This document shows, in pieces, positions 33,963 to 42,688 of a DNA stretch of 64,000 bases. The stretch spans positions 1 through 64,000 of the forward strand of contig NZ_JAMBNS010000004.1 of NCBI RefSeq assembly GCF_023715225.1. Reading direction: 5' to 3'. A model generated the notes under the pieces. The model searched no databases, was not told the origin of the DNA, and saw only the letters and a list, made by a program, of their open reading frames with translations. The translations under genes and the position numbers were made by a program. The stretch comes from Robertmurraya korlensis (GTDB lineage: Bacteria; Bacillota; Bacilli; Bacillales; Cytobacillaceae). The number at the start of each line of letters is the position of its first letter. Position 1 is the first letter of the stretch.

Positions 33963-36074
33963 ATGACTTCTCTAGAATTAGACTTTGATATCAATATACT
34001 ATTGTTTCTTTTTGTGTACTTACTTGCCATTTTGACAGTGGTATTACTATCAAGGAAACTAGTAATAAGAAAATTGTCTGAACTCCCTGAACGGTTTGGG
34101 AAAGCTCCCACCGTATTATTTGTATTATTATCAATAGTCCTTTTGATTTTCGGATATGTATTGGATAGTACTTTACGAGAAAAAGAGTATAAAGAGTACT
34201 ATGATATGGCAAAAAATATGGGAACTATTTTTAGTCGAGATTTAAGAAATGAAGGTCATGCTACGTTGTATCAATCAGATGCAGATGGTAGTAAGGAGTA
34301 CACGCATATCCTTAGAAAAATAACAGAATGGCAAAATCATATAAAAGAAGTTCAATCTGTTTATACGATGAGAATGGATGAAAATGGTCAAATATACTTT
34401 GTCGTTGCCCCTGCGACTGATTATAACAAGGATGGTAGGATTCGTGGGGAAATGGAACAACGTGTACCAATGGGGACCTTATATAAAGAAGAAGTACCGG
34501 AATTAAAACGTGCGTTAAAAGGTACCTTTACAATGCAAAAGAAACCTACAACTGATAGATGGGGTTACAGTATTAGTGCATTTATTCCTGTTACTAATGG
34601 AAGAGGTGAGGTGGAATCTGTTCTAGGAATTGATTTCGATGGAGATCAATTTATGGAGCGCAAGATGAATGAACGATTGAAGGTAATTGGTTTTGTGGGT
34701 TTAATTTTCATTGTTGTGGTTTTAATCTATGTACTCACTCTTCTATCCTTAGCAGAAAAAATTCTAACAAAAAAACATAAAAACGAGCTCCATAAAATGG
34801 CGTATTACGATGAACTTACGGGTTTACCTAATCGGAATTATCTAAACAACTTGCTACCTTTAATGGAGTGGGGGGAGGAGAGTGTGGTTGCAGTAATACT
34901 CTTCGGCTTTGAAGGGTTAGATGCCATAGATGAACTACTAGGAAATTCCAAATGCGATAATGTGTATGTAGCTTCAATAAGAAGAATCCAAACAAGTATG
35001 AAAGAACATATGAAGTTGATTAGATGGAGCGAGAGGGAGCATTTAATTATTGTAAAGGACTATTCTACTGAACAAGAAATTGTTAATTTTGCAGAATCAT
35101 TAGTCAAACAATTTTTGATCCCTGTTCATGTGGGAAGTAGAGATTTTTATATCTCACCGAAATTTGGCATTAGCTTTTATCCAAATGATGGATCCGATTG
35201 GAATGCACTTGTGAAAAATGCAAATTTAGCCAAAATGCATGTTCCTTCAGAAAATGACAATAGAGTCATGATATATAATAGCCAGCTTCTTACAGAATCC
35301 AATGAAAAGAGAGACATTGAGCTTGAGCTTCACCACGCGGTCATTGCTGAACAATTCGAGGTGTTTTATCAACCACAGCTTTCCTTAATTTCTGGAAAAC
35401 CTATCGGAATGGAAGCTCTCCTTCGATGGAATCACCCATCAAAAGGGATTATTTCACCCTTGAAGTTTATTCCTCTTGCAGAAGAATTAAAATTAATCAA
35501 TCAGATCGGATTATGGGTATTGAAAAAAGCTTGTACGCAAACGGTAGAGATAAATGAGTTGTATGGACTTAATTTACGAGTGTCTGTTAATTTATCCTCA
35601 GTACAACTTCAGCATCCTCACCTCTTGCAGGATATTAAAAAAATTCTTATAGAAACGAGATTGGAACCGAGGTTATTAGACTTAGAAATCACAGAAGGAA
35701 GCCTATTTAACTTTGAAAAATCGAGTCAAATACTAGAAGATATTAAGAATTTAGGGATTCATATTAGTTTAGATGATTTCGGTGCCGGGTACAGTTCACT
35801 CAGTTATTTAAAGAAATTAAGTATTCATCGTCTAAAAATCGATCGGATATTTCTATTAAATATACCGAAAGAGGAAGATACCCTCATGACATCGATCGTT
35901 ACCCTAGGTCATAACCTGAACCTAAAGGTTCTGGCAGAGGGGGCAGAAACGATAGAGCAGGTGAATTTTCTAAAGTCAATTGAGTGTGATGAAGTGCAAG
36001 GTTATTACTTTGCTAAACCTTTACCTTATCATGAGTTTATTGCTTATCTTAATAAACAATTAAATATAGACTAA
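33963..36074 (+). CDS. GGDEF-EAL protein: degenerate cyclase, probable c-di-GMP phosphodiesterase
   Basis: 703 aa. Two helices near 10-30 and 45-65, an extracytoplasmic sensor segment (about 70-230), a further helix (about 238-260), GGDEF and EAL domains. The GGDEF loop is lost (WSEREHLIIV in its place), so no cyclase activity is expected. The EAL domain is complete: EALLRW at 484-489, NLSSVQLQ, LEITEG, DDFGAGYSSLSYL, LKIDR, AEGAET and EVQGYYFAKP. Expect conversion of c-di-GMP to pGpG, opposing the two cyclases in this window. Confidence 0.9.
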   Translation: MTSLELDFDINILLFLFVYLLAILTVVLLSRKLVIRKLSELPERFGKAPTVLFVLLSIVLLIFGYVLDSTLREKEYKEYYDMAKNMGTIFSRDLRNEGHATLYQSDADGSKEYTHILRKITEWQNHIKEVQSVYTMRMDENGQIYFVVAPATDYNKDGRIRGEMEQRVPMGTLYKEEVPELKRALKGTFTMQKKPTTDRWGYSISAFIPVTNGRGEVESVLGIDFDGDQFMERKMNERLKVIGFVGLIFIVVVLIYVLTLLSLAEKILTKKHKNELHKMAYYDELTGLPNRNYLNNLLPLMEWGEESVVAVILFGFEGLDAIDELLGNSKCDNVYVASIRRIQTSMKEHMKLIRWSEREHLIIVKDYSTEQEIVNFAESLVKQFLIPVHVGSRDFYISPKFGISFYPNDGSDWNALVKNANLAKMHVPSENDNRVMIYNSQLLTESNEKRDIELELHHAVIAEQFEVFYQPQLSLISGKPIGMEALLRWNHPSKGIISPLKFIPLAEELKLINQIGLWVLKKACTQTVEINELYGLNLRVSVNLSSVQLQHPHLLQDIKKILIETRLEPRLLDLEITEGSLFNFEKSSQILEDIKNLGIHISLDDFGAGYSSLSYLKKLSIHRLKIDRIFLLNIPKEEDTLMTSIVTLGHNLNLKVLAEGAETIEQVNFLKSIECDEVQGYYFAKPLPYHEFIAYLNKQLNID

Positions 36075-36106
36075 CACGCGATTAATAAGGAAATCGCGTG
36101 TTTTTT
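36073..36106 (+). terminator. Terminator after the GGDEF-EAL gene
   Basis: ACACGCGATT pairs with AATCGCGTGT over a short loop, followed by T6. Confidence 0.9.
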
Positions 36107-36174
36107 AATTAGAAAAATGAAACCTGTGAAACAGTTATTCCGTATTACATGTACCACAAGAAAGGAGGGTCTAG

Positions 36175-36780
36175 ATGAAAATCAGTCGGAAATACCCTAC
36201 TTTTGATGAAAATGTAGAGAGAGAGTTGCTTTCCAAGAGCTGGATGGCTCTACGAGAACCGAAAAATGTATGGAGTTCAATTTTACTATCATTGCCGTTC
36301 ATGTTCCTAGCGGGCTGGGTTACGTTTACGATCGTAAATCTTTTTTCTCCTTTAACCCTCAAGGAATTTGGAATATCAGATAACGGAGTAGAAATAACCT
36401 TTAACCTATTTTATGTTGTTGTCCTATGGCTTTTAGTTGTAATCCATGAGATATTACATTTAGTATTTATCCCTAATTTTCTAAGGTCGAAAAAAACATA
36501 TATTGGACTTAGTTGGTTTGGTGGTTTTGTAATAACTGAAGAGCACATGAGTAAAATCAGGTTTATTATTATCTCGATTGCTCCTTACATATTCCTGTCT
36601 ATCTTATTACCATTGGTGCTAGGATGGTTAGGTCTTTTATCAACGACTATTAAAATCCTAGTTTTACTAAACTCACTGGCTTCTTCGGTCGATATGCTTG
36701 TTCTTTTTCTTATCTTATTACAAGTACCTAATAATGCAGTACTAGTAAACTGTGGACCAAGAACGTATTGGAAGTTGTAG
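36175..36780 (+). CDS. DUF3267 putative membrane zinc metalloprotease
   Basis: 201 aa with about five membrane helices and the zinc-binding HEILH (HExxH) motif at the end of the second pair of helices. DUF3267 is a predicted intramembrane zincin family. Start follows AAAGGAGG. No partner substrate visible. The next gene is 97 bp downstream. Confidence 0.8.
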   Translation: MKISRKYPTFDENVERELLSKSWMALREPKNVWSSILLSLPFMFLAGWVTFTIVNLFSPLTLKEFGISDNGVEITFNLFYVVVLWLLVVIHEILHLVFIPNFLRSKKTYIGLSWFGGFVITEEHMSKIRFIIISIAPYIFLSILLPLVLGWLGLLSTTIKILVLLNSLASSVDMLVLFLILLQVPNNAVLVNCGPRTYWKL

Positions 36781-36877
36781 TAGAGAGCGGGATGTAGATG
36801 TTTGAGTTTCGCAAAATAAACAATCTGTCAGACATTCTTTTTATTTTTACTCTTAGAGGGAAACGAGAGGGTTAGAA

Positions 36878-38500
36878 ATGAAAGTTCAAAGTAAGTTCAT
36901 TCGTATGACAAAGGTGTTGTCTCTAGCATTTACTATTTTTCTGCAAATCTACTGGTACAAGCTATGCAGAAAGCCTGAGTCAGAGTGGGAAAAGCTGTGG
37001 GAGACTATCGGTGAGAGGTTTCGGAAAACTCTGTTCGAATTAGAAGGGCTATTGATCAAAATTGGTCAAATATTAAGTATTCGTTCAGATCTACTTCCAC
37101 ATGCCTTTATCAAACAAATGGAGGACCTCACTGACCATGTGCCGCCGTCAAAATGGGAGGATATCGAGCAGATTCTTGAAAAAGAATGGGGAGGCTCGAT
37201 TTACCAGCATATAGAATATATAGAGAAAGAGGCGGTCGCATCTGCCTCTATCGGCGAAGTGTACCAGGCATTATTAAAAAATGGAACGAAGGTGGCTGTA
37301 AAAGTTCAGCGTCCAAACATTCAGTCTATCGTTGAAATAGATTTTCGGACACTACGAATCATCATTTGGTTTGCTGACCATTTTGTCCCCGTACCAAAAG
37401 GATTTATAAATTTTCAAATGTTATATAAGGAATTAAAAGAAGTGATTGAAAGGGAGCTTGACTTTGCTAGAGAGTTGGAAGCCCTGCAATCATTTAATAG
37501 TCGATTCAAGAATCGTAATACGGTTAAAATACCTCATGCATTTCCAGAGCTTTGTACGAACAAGGTGCTTGTTATGGAATGGGCAGAAGGAATAAAGCTA
37601 ACGGATGTCGCGGGATTAGAACAAATAGAAATCAGTCGAAAAGAAATCGCTCAAGAACTTATTGAACTCTTTCTGCCACAATGGTTAGAACCAGGTTATT
37701 TTCATGCTGATCCCCATCCAGGAAACGTTATGGTAAGTCCAGAAGGAAGAATTATATTACTAGATTTTGGAATGGTAGGACAAATCAGCAAAAAAGATGC
37801 TTCCTATTTTCAAGCACTCATTGAGGCATTCCTAGCCAAAAATTACAAAAAGGCTGTTGAGTGTTTGGCACACTTGGGATTCTTGCTTCCAGATGCGGAT
37901 CCTCGAACAATGGAGAGACATTTATCTGAGCTCTTATCCTTTCAAATGGGCGAGTTGAAAAATATGGACCTGCTTGCATTAAAATTAGAGATGAACGACT
38001 TAATTCAAGCCCTTCCTATACAGGTGCCAACTAGATTTGTGTTTTTAGGACGGTCTGTTGGGACGATAGAAGGAATTTTACGAAACGTGGCTCCAGAAGA
38101 AGAACCACTTGAACTTGGGAAACCTGTGTTCATGGAGTGGCTCAAAAACCAAAGTAATAAATGGTCTCTGATCTGGCAGTGGCTTCAATCTCAACCAATC
38201 TTTAAAATACTTCACTCAGCCAATGAATTTCTTCAAGCGCCGCAAAAGCTTGAGCAACTAAAGGAAACCGAACAGAGAAGAGAATTCTTATTTATCACTC
38301 AAGAAAATATAAAAAAGCAAATATTTCAGCTTTTGCTAGTCAGTCTAATGGGTGTAGGGTTTGGGTTGTATGTAATGAACCCTTTTATTTGGAAAATAGG
38401 AATGGGATTATCGGTAGCTTCCTTTGTAGGATATTGGGTGGCAAGCTATAAGCAGAAAAAATGGATGAAATACATGCCAGAGAAGAAGAGGCGGGGATGA
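36878..38500 (+). CDS. ABC1/UbiB-family protein kinase-like protein
   Basis: 540 aa. Contains the KxGQ motif (LLIKIGQILSIRSDLLP), the A-rich/Glu loop VASASIGEVYQA, the nucleotide-binding AVKVQRPNI, HADPHPGNVMV and LLDFGMVG: the atypical-kinase ABC1/AarF/UbiB domain. One or two C-terminal membrane helices (about 480-520). Family members are ATPases tied to lipid or quinone metabolism; in menaquinone-using Bacillus the role is not established. Confidence 0.9.
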   Translation: MKVQSKFIRMTKVLSLAFTIFLQIYWYKLCRKPESEWEKLWETIGERFRKTLFELEGLLIKIGQILSIRSDLLPHAFIKQMEDLTDHVPPSKWEDIEQILEKEWGGSIYQHIEYIEKEAVASASIGEVYQALLKNGTKVAVKVQRPNIQSIVEIDFRTLRIIIWFADHFVPVPKGFINFQMLYKELKEVIERELDFARELEALQSFNSRFKNRNTVKIPHAFPELCTNKVLVMEWAEGIKLTDVAGLEQIEISRKEIAQELIELFLPQWLEPGYFHADPHPGNVMVSPEGRIILLDFGMVGQISKKDASYFQALIEAFLAKNYKKAVECLAHLGFLLPDADPRTMERHLSELLSFQMGELKNMDLLALKLEMNDLIQALPIQVPTRFVFLGRSVGTIEGILRNVAPEEEPLELGKPVFMEWLKNQSNKWSLIWQWLQSQPIFKILHSANEFLQAPQKLEQLKETEQRREFLFITQENIKKQIFQLLLVSLMGVGFGLYVMNPFIWKIGMGLSVASFVGYWVASYKQKKWMKYMPEKKRRG

Positions 38501-38567
38501 GAATAGGAGAGTGTGCTAAGTTGGTGTTCTCATTGTATTTTATAAAAAGAAGAGAGGTTTAATAATA

Positions 38568-38903
38568 ATGAAATACATCCTTTTATGCTGTGGTGGGGGA
38601 TTTTCCTCAAGTTTATTAGTCACAAAAATGCAGGAAGTAGCAAAGCAATACGGAGAGGATGCCTATCATATTTGGGCGATTGGTGTTGGAGAGGTTGAGC
38701 GGCATTTAGAACATTTGCGAAAAGCAGATGTGTTACTCGTTGCACCGCAGGTACGTTATTTGCTTCCTGATTTTCAAAAATTAGCAAAAAAAGAGGGGTT
38801 TCAACTTCCGATAGATATGATACAACCCATGCACTACGGAACTTGTAATGGGGAAGCTGTTTTAACATTCGCCAACGAATTAATTAAAAATAATATTTCA
38901 TAA
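38568..38903 (+). CDS. Orphan PTS EIIB-like protein (lactose/cellobiose type)
   Basis: 111 aa: MKYILLCCGGGFSSSLLVTKM, then IGVGEVERHL, DVLLVAPQVRYLLPDF and PIDMIQPMHYGTCNG. This is the cellobiose-type EIIB fold with the phospho-acceptor Cys in CCGGG (canonical form CSAGMSTS). No EIIA, EIIC or regulator adjoins; the partner 11 bp downstream is an NTF2-like protein. It may phosphorylate or bind something other than an imported sugar, or work with an EIIC encoded elsewhere. Confidence 0.8.
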   Translation: MKYILLCCGGGFSSSLLVTKMQEVAKQYGEDAYHIWAIGVGEVERHLEHLRKADVLLVAPQVRYLLPDFQKLAKKEGFQLPIDMIQPMHYGTCNGEAVLTFANELIKNNIS

Positions 38904-38914
38904 GGAGAGTTGAT

Positions 38915-39280
38915 ATGAATTTAAAAGAGCATTTAAGACAGTTAGAGGAGAGTCATACTAATCTTGAAAACCGAAGAAGTAAGGAAAAACTAGATGAAAT
39001 ATTAGCAGATGATTTTTTTGAAATTGGTAGTTCAGGGTCCATGTTTACAAAAAAAGAATGTCTAGAGACGGGTGTCGTATTAACAGAAATGACTCTTTAC
39101 AATTACGAAATTCATCCATTAACAAAAGATGTGGTGTTAGCCACTTATTTTATTAAAGATACAACAAGAAGCCGGAATACCCTTAGAAGCTCCATTTGGA
39201 AATTAATAGATGGCAGATGGCAGCTTTATTTTCACCAAGGGACAATTACAAATCAAGAACCAGATGAACTGAAAAAATAG
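38915..39280 (+). CDS. DUF4440 / NTF2-like protein
   Basis: 121 aa, a cone-shaped NTF2-like fold: LEDHL-type N-terminal helix with LRQLEESHTNLENRRSKEKLDEILADDFFEIGSSG, then strands ending FIKDTTRSRNTLRSSIWKLIDGRWQLYFHQGT. AAGGAGAG precedes the ATG and it is 11 bp from the EIIB-like gene, forming an operon. Small-molecule binding or hydrolysis is possible; unproven. Confidence 0.8.
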   Translation: MNLKEHLRQLEESHTNLENRRSKEKLDEILADDFFEIGSSGSMFTKKECLETGVVLTEMTLYNYEIHPLTKDVVLATYFIKDTTRSRNTLRSSIWKLIDGRWQLYFHQGTITNQEPDELKK

Positions 39281-39301
39281 ATCACTCAAATCGAGTGATC
39301 T
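39279..39301 (+). terminator. Hairpin after the DUF4440 gene
   Basis: AGATCACTC (39279-39287) pairs perfectly with GAGTGATCT (39293-39301). No T run follows directly, so it is a weak terminator candidate. Confidence 0.5.
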
Positions 39302-39310
39302 AGCTGCTCT

Positions 39311-39988
39311 TTACCGGTCATAATTAAAGTCACTTAAAGAATCCATATGGCTCGCAATCATGGCAATAATGGTGCTCGCTTCCTCTTTAGAGAAGATAAA
39401 ATTAGTTTCATCTTTAATTAATTCGTCGTCATCTGTCCATATTCGGTTCACTCTGCGAAGAACACCGTCCCCTGTCTCTTGAACAATACCGAATTGGTAG
39501 GAAACTTCAATCTCATCTTCGTACATAAAGGCCGTCACTTCAGGAGTTTCCCACTCGACATCAACTTGTTCTAGTATATCATCGCTTTCATCTTCATCGT
39601 CCATAAGTACATAATCAACTTCAACATCGTCATCAGCTTCGTCCACTTCATAGTAATCATCATCATCAAAATCATCATCATTCATAAAGTCATGTAAGCT
39701 TTCATGAACCGCATCGATTATGTCCTCAATATCAGCAAGGATTGTTTTTGACGTTTGTCCAAGCTCTACATCAATGGAATCAATATAGAACTCTTCGTTA
39801 TGTGGATCGAAATAAAGGGTACAAAAATACTCGCGATCATCGTCCTCTGTTTCTACATAAAACTCCATTCGTGGATGTTTTGCACCACGATCAACAGACA
39901 TATGCCCCACTTGATCATACTTATCACAGATAGACTCTAGATGATCTTGCAATTCACCACTTACTCGGTCAAACCATTCTAAAGACAT
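39311..39988 (-). CDS. Conserved acidic hypothetical protein
   Basis: 225 aa, start 39988 after AAAGGGAGGGA. The N-terminal and C-terminal parts are ordered (EWFDRVSGELQDHLESICDKY; FSKEEASTIIAMIASHM), joined by an extremely acidic linker (MNDDDFDDDDYYEVDEADD). No signal peptide or membrane helix. I do not recognise the family. The acidic linker could bind cations or basic proteins; that is inference. Confidence 0.75.
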   Translation of the reverse strand: MSLEWFDRVSGELQDHLESICDKYDQVGHMSVDRGAKHPRMEFYVETEDDDREYFCTLYFDPHNEEFYIDSIDVELGQTSKTILADIEDIIDAVHESLHDFMNDDDFDDDDYYEVDEADDDVEVDYVLMDDEDESDDILEQVDVEWETPEVTAFMYEDEIEVSYQFGIVQETGDGVLRRVNRIWTDDDELIKDETNFIFSKEEASTIIAMIASHMDSLSDFNYDR

Positions 39989-40159
39989 AGAAAATCCCTC
40001 CCTTTCAAGGTTATCGTTCATATTATTTCCTAGTTTTTCAATTAGGTACGTACCATAAAAAACCAATATCAACTATAATGGCCCTCACTATAGTTAGCGA
40101 CTTTTTTCATACATAGTTCTGATGCCTTAAAGCATCCTATTATTAGGAGGTGTGTGAAC

Positions 40160-40366
40160 GTGGAACCAAGTAAACCTGGAAGTGACAAACTACCTGATTT
40201 TGAACAATTGGATGATCGTGTAATTGCCAAACATACAGAAGCGCCTATGTTAGTCATTAAAACAAATTTAGATCCAGAGGATTCTACAGTAGATAATCCT
40301 TATTATCAAAATAAAGATCTAACAGATACGAAGGAATTTAAAGACTACTTTAATGAGAAAAAGTAA
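40160..40366 (+). CDS. Small hydrophilic conserved protein, 68 aa
   Basis: MEPSKPGSDKLPDFEQLDDR followed by a mostly polar sequence (DPEDSTVDNPYYQNKDLTDT), no Cys or membrane segment. GTG at 40160 is chosen from TAGGAGGTG at 40144-40152; GTG 40154 is too close to that site. Unknown function. A terminator follows 8 bp after the stop. Confidence 0.7.
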   Translation: MEPSKPGSDKLPDFEQLDDRVIAKHTEAPMLVIKTNLDPEDSTVDNPYYQNKDLTDTKEFKDYFNEKK

Positions 40367-40373
40367 TGTACAA

Positions 40374-40408
40374 GAACACTTCTTCCAAATAGGGAGAAGT
40401 GTTTTTCT
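40374..40408 (+). terminator. Terminator after the 68-aa protein gene
   Basis: AACACTTCT pairs with AGAAGTGTT, followed by T5. Confidence 0.85.
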
Positions 40409-40481
40409 ATAAGAAGGAATTTTTTAAATAGGTAATATAAAGATCTTTTATTTTAACAAGGTCTTTTTTTGTTGATAATTT

Positions 40482-40521
40482 ATAAACATATTAATATAAT
40501 GTTTATATAATTAATAAACAT
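40482..40521. promoter_or_regulatory. Three ATAAACAT half-sites before the DUF2087 regulator
   Basis: ATAAACAT at 40482-40489 is inverted as ATGTTTAT at 40499-40506 (9-bp spacer), and a third copy, ATAAACAT, lies at 40514-40521 directly before the ribosome site. The region is a probable autoregulatory operator and overlaps the likely promoter. Confidence 0.55.
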
Positions 40522-40539
40522 ATTATAGAGGTGTTTGTT

Positions 40540-41304
40540 TTGTCTAATGAAGAACGATTTTGGGAAGCTACTGTAGAGGAACTGTCTCAAGGCTTTTATT
40601 ATGATGGTGAAAAAGAAGAGTACACTTGCCTGTTTTGTTATAAGTCGTTTGAAGATGGTGTGATTTATCCTATGAAAGATAGGCTGCTTGAAGCGAAAAA
40701 GGCGGTAGCACAGCATATTATCAATTCACATGGATCTCCTTTTGAGTATTTGCTGTCCATGGACAAAAAGTATACGGGTTTATCAGATCACCAAAAGGAG
40801 TTACTTACCTTTTTTAAATCAGGCTTAAACGATAAGGAGATTGTGAAAGAAATGGATGGCGGGAGTACGTCAACGATAAGAAACCATCGTTTTAAATTTA
40901 GGGAGAAGGAAAAGCAAGCTAAGATTTACTTAGCCATTATGAACGTTTTGAACAATCAAACGGAAAAAAACCATAAAGATTTTATCCAAATTCATAAGGG
41001 GGCAAAAATGGTGGATGAACGGTACGCAATAACCGTAGAAGAAAAAGAAAAAGTACTAGAGACATATTTTAAAAAGGGTCTGAATGGTCCATTGGATAGT
41101 TTTCCTAGCAAAGAAAAAAGAAAAATTATTATCCTTCAACATATTCTCACCCGATTTACACCAAATAGACATTATACAGAAATTGAAGTGAATACCTTAC
41201 TAAAATCCATTTACACTGATTTTGCTACGATTCGTAGATATTTGATTGAATATGGTTTTATGGAACGTAGCAAGGACTGTACAGAATACTGGGTTAAGCA
41301 ATAG
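40540..41304 (+). CDS. DUF2087-domain transcriptional regulator
   Basis: 254 aa. An N-terminal region with two Cys (YTCLFCYKSF) and a His-His pair (AQHIINSHGSP) resembling a small zinc ribbon, a central LuxR-like HTH (LSDHQKELLTFFKSGLNDKEIVKEMDGGSTSTIRNHRFKFR), and a C-terminal DUF2087 domain (FPSKEKRKIIILQHILTRF, IYTDFATIRRYLIEYGFMER). TTG at 40540 is preferred because the GTG at 40531 is part of the ribosome site GAGGTG. Probably an autoregulated repressor; inducer unknown. Confidence 0.85.
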   Translation: MSNEERFWEATVEELSQGFYYDGEKEEYTCLFCYKSFEDGVIYPMKDRLLEAKKAVAQHIINSHGSPFEYLLSMDKKYTGLSDHQKELLTFFKSGLNDKEIVKEMDGGSTSTIRNHRFKFREKEKQAKIYLAIMNVLNNQTEKNHKDFIQIHKGAKMVDERYAITVEEKEKVLETYFKKGLNGPLDSFPSKEKRKIIILQHILTRFTPNRHYTEIEVNTLLKSIYTDFATIRRYLIEYGFMERSKDCTEYWVKQ

Positions 41305-41331
41305 ACACGACTTGTAATGTCGTGTTTTTTG
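41305..41331 (+). terminator. Terminator after the DUF2087 regulator
   Basis: ACACGAC (41305-41311) pairs with GTCGTGT (41319-41325), followed by T6. Confidence 0.85.
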
Positions 41332-41453
41332 TGTGAAAAATATGTAACATTACCAAAAAAATCACGTCTACCTTATTAGTGGAAATAGATACAGCAAACA
41401 AAAAGGCATTGGATAAACCACCCATTTATTGTTAGGAAAGGGTGCAAAGCGAA

Positions 41454-42200
41454 ATGTTAAAAACAAGAATATTATTACTAATTGGGATTGGGCTATTTAT
41501 GGTGTTGCTATTTCTAACACCAAGTTTCTTACCTGCAAAAGCTGTCCCGGTATTAGATCTTTCTGTAAATGCAGAAGAAGAGGTAACAAAAGGAGTAAAA
41601 GAAAAAAAGAAAATCACAAGTGTTCAATGGAAAGGTAATATATATCGAGACCTTGAAACACATTATTATCTTTTTTCTACTACTAAAAAAGGCACGATTA
41701 ATGTAATCTGGGGACCGAATACAGATGGTTCAGATTTTATCATTACTGATCAAAATTGGGGAGCAATGTATGGTAATGGAGATGTATTACCTGCAGGTGA
41801 ATACATGTTCGTTGTCACTTCTAATCCTATTGAATCCCCGGAAGACCCGTCACTGCTTACCTACGAATTTACGCTTAAAGGTCTTTTGTTCAAAGAAGCA
41901 CCAAATACAACTCTTCCACAATTATTAATCGAGAGTCCTGTTGATTTGGTAACACATTTACCTGAAGGGGATCATACCATAACCTTTAAAGGTCGTTCAG
42001 ATGCTGATTTCTTACTATTTGGTACTTCTGGATTTGGGGATGAAATGACGGAGAACTTAACAAGTTCATTTGAAAAGAACATTGTATTCAATGAAAATAG
42101 TCAGGCATATAATTTTTTTAGAATATCTGCTACTAATGATTCTGGGAATGCTGTTAATCGTTATTTTGAAGTACTGTATGAGGGTGGCATTAGAGAATAA
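41454..42200 (+). CDS. Exported or membrane-anchored protein of unknown function
   Basis: 248 aa. The N-terminus MLKTRILLLIGIGLFMVLLF is a signal anchor or signal peptide (possible cleavage after PAKA). The mature part is beta-rich (SVQWKGNIYRDLETHYYLFS; NVIWGPNTDGSDFIITDQNWGAM) with no Cys. No family recognised. ATG 41454 is preferred over GTG 41442, which overlaps the ribosome site AGGAAAGGG. Confidence 0.7.
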   Translation: MLKTRILLLIGIGLFMVLLFLTPSFLPAKAVPVLDLSVNAEEEVTKGVKEKKKITSVQWKGNIYRDLETHYYLFSTTKKGTINVIWGPNTDGSDFIITDQNWGAMYGNGDVLPAGEYMFVVTSNPIESPEDPSLLTYEFTLKGLLFKEAPNTTLPQLLIESPVDLVTHLPEGDHTITFKGRSDADFLLFGTSGFGDEMTENLTSSFEKNIVFNENSQAYNFFRISATNDSGNAVNRYFEVLYEGGIRE

Positions 42201-42238
42201 AAAGTTGAGGGCTATTTAAGTAGCCTTCAGCTTTTTTT
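42201..42238 (+). terminator. Terminator after the exported protein gene
   Basis: AAAGTTGAGGGCTA pairs with TAGCCTTCAGCTTT (two G-U pairs), followed by T residues. Confidence 0.85.
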
Positions 42239-42298
42239 ATATAGACCAGATTACAGTAATGTTATAATTACTAGATGTAAAGAAAGGGGATATTTCAC

Positions 42299-42619
42299 AT
42301 GCAGCCATTTACCCAGCAAGTAGTAATGATTATTAAAGATATCCCCGAAGGCAAAGTAATGACATATGGTCAAATTGCCAGAATAGCAGGTAGTCCTAGA
42401 GCTGCTCGCCAAGTTGTTCGCATCCTTCACTCGATGAGTAAAAATCATCGATTACCTTGGCATCGTGTTTTAAACGCTAAAGGGCAAATCTCTATCCAGG
42501 ATGATTCTTCCTATCATGATCAAGTCTTATCTCTTCAAAGCGAGGGAGTGAAGGTAAGCGAAACGGGGAAGGTTTGTTTAGATGAATATCAGTGGCGTCG
42601 AGTAGACAAAAAGGATTAG
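42299..42619 (+). CDS. Alkyltransferase-like (ATL) DNA-damage recognition protein
   Basis: 106 aa, MGMT family, with the winged helix GQIARIAGSPRAARQV and the active-site block PWHRV at 53-57. Real O6-alkylguanine alkyltransferases have PCHRV; the Trp for Cys change is the mark of ATL proteins, which bind alkylated guanine without repairing it and recruit nucleotide excision repair. Single gene. Confidence 0.92.
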   Translation: MQPFTQQVVMIIKDIPEGKVMTYGQIARIAGSPRAARQVVRILHSMSKNHRLPWHRVLNAKGQISIQDDSSYHDQVLSLQSEGVKVSETGKVCLDEYQWRRVDKKD

Positions 42620-42688
42620 TAAATAGTTATTATACAAGTCGGTAAACGGATTCATACAAATACAATTAAACAAGTAAAGGTGATCAAA

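Noticed and set aside
33963-36074. Bifunctional cyclase/phosphodiesterase
   Set aside because: The GGDEF loop is replaced by unrelated residues, so only phosphodiesterase activity is supported.
36171-36362. Minus-strand ORF opposite the DUF3267 gene
   Set aside because: Antisense shadow, no ribosome site, no family.
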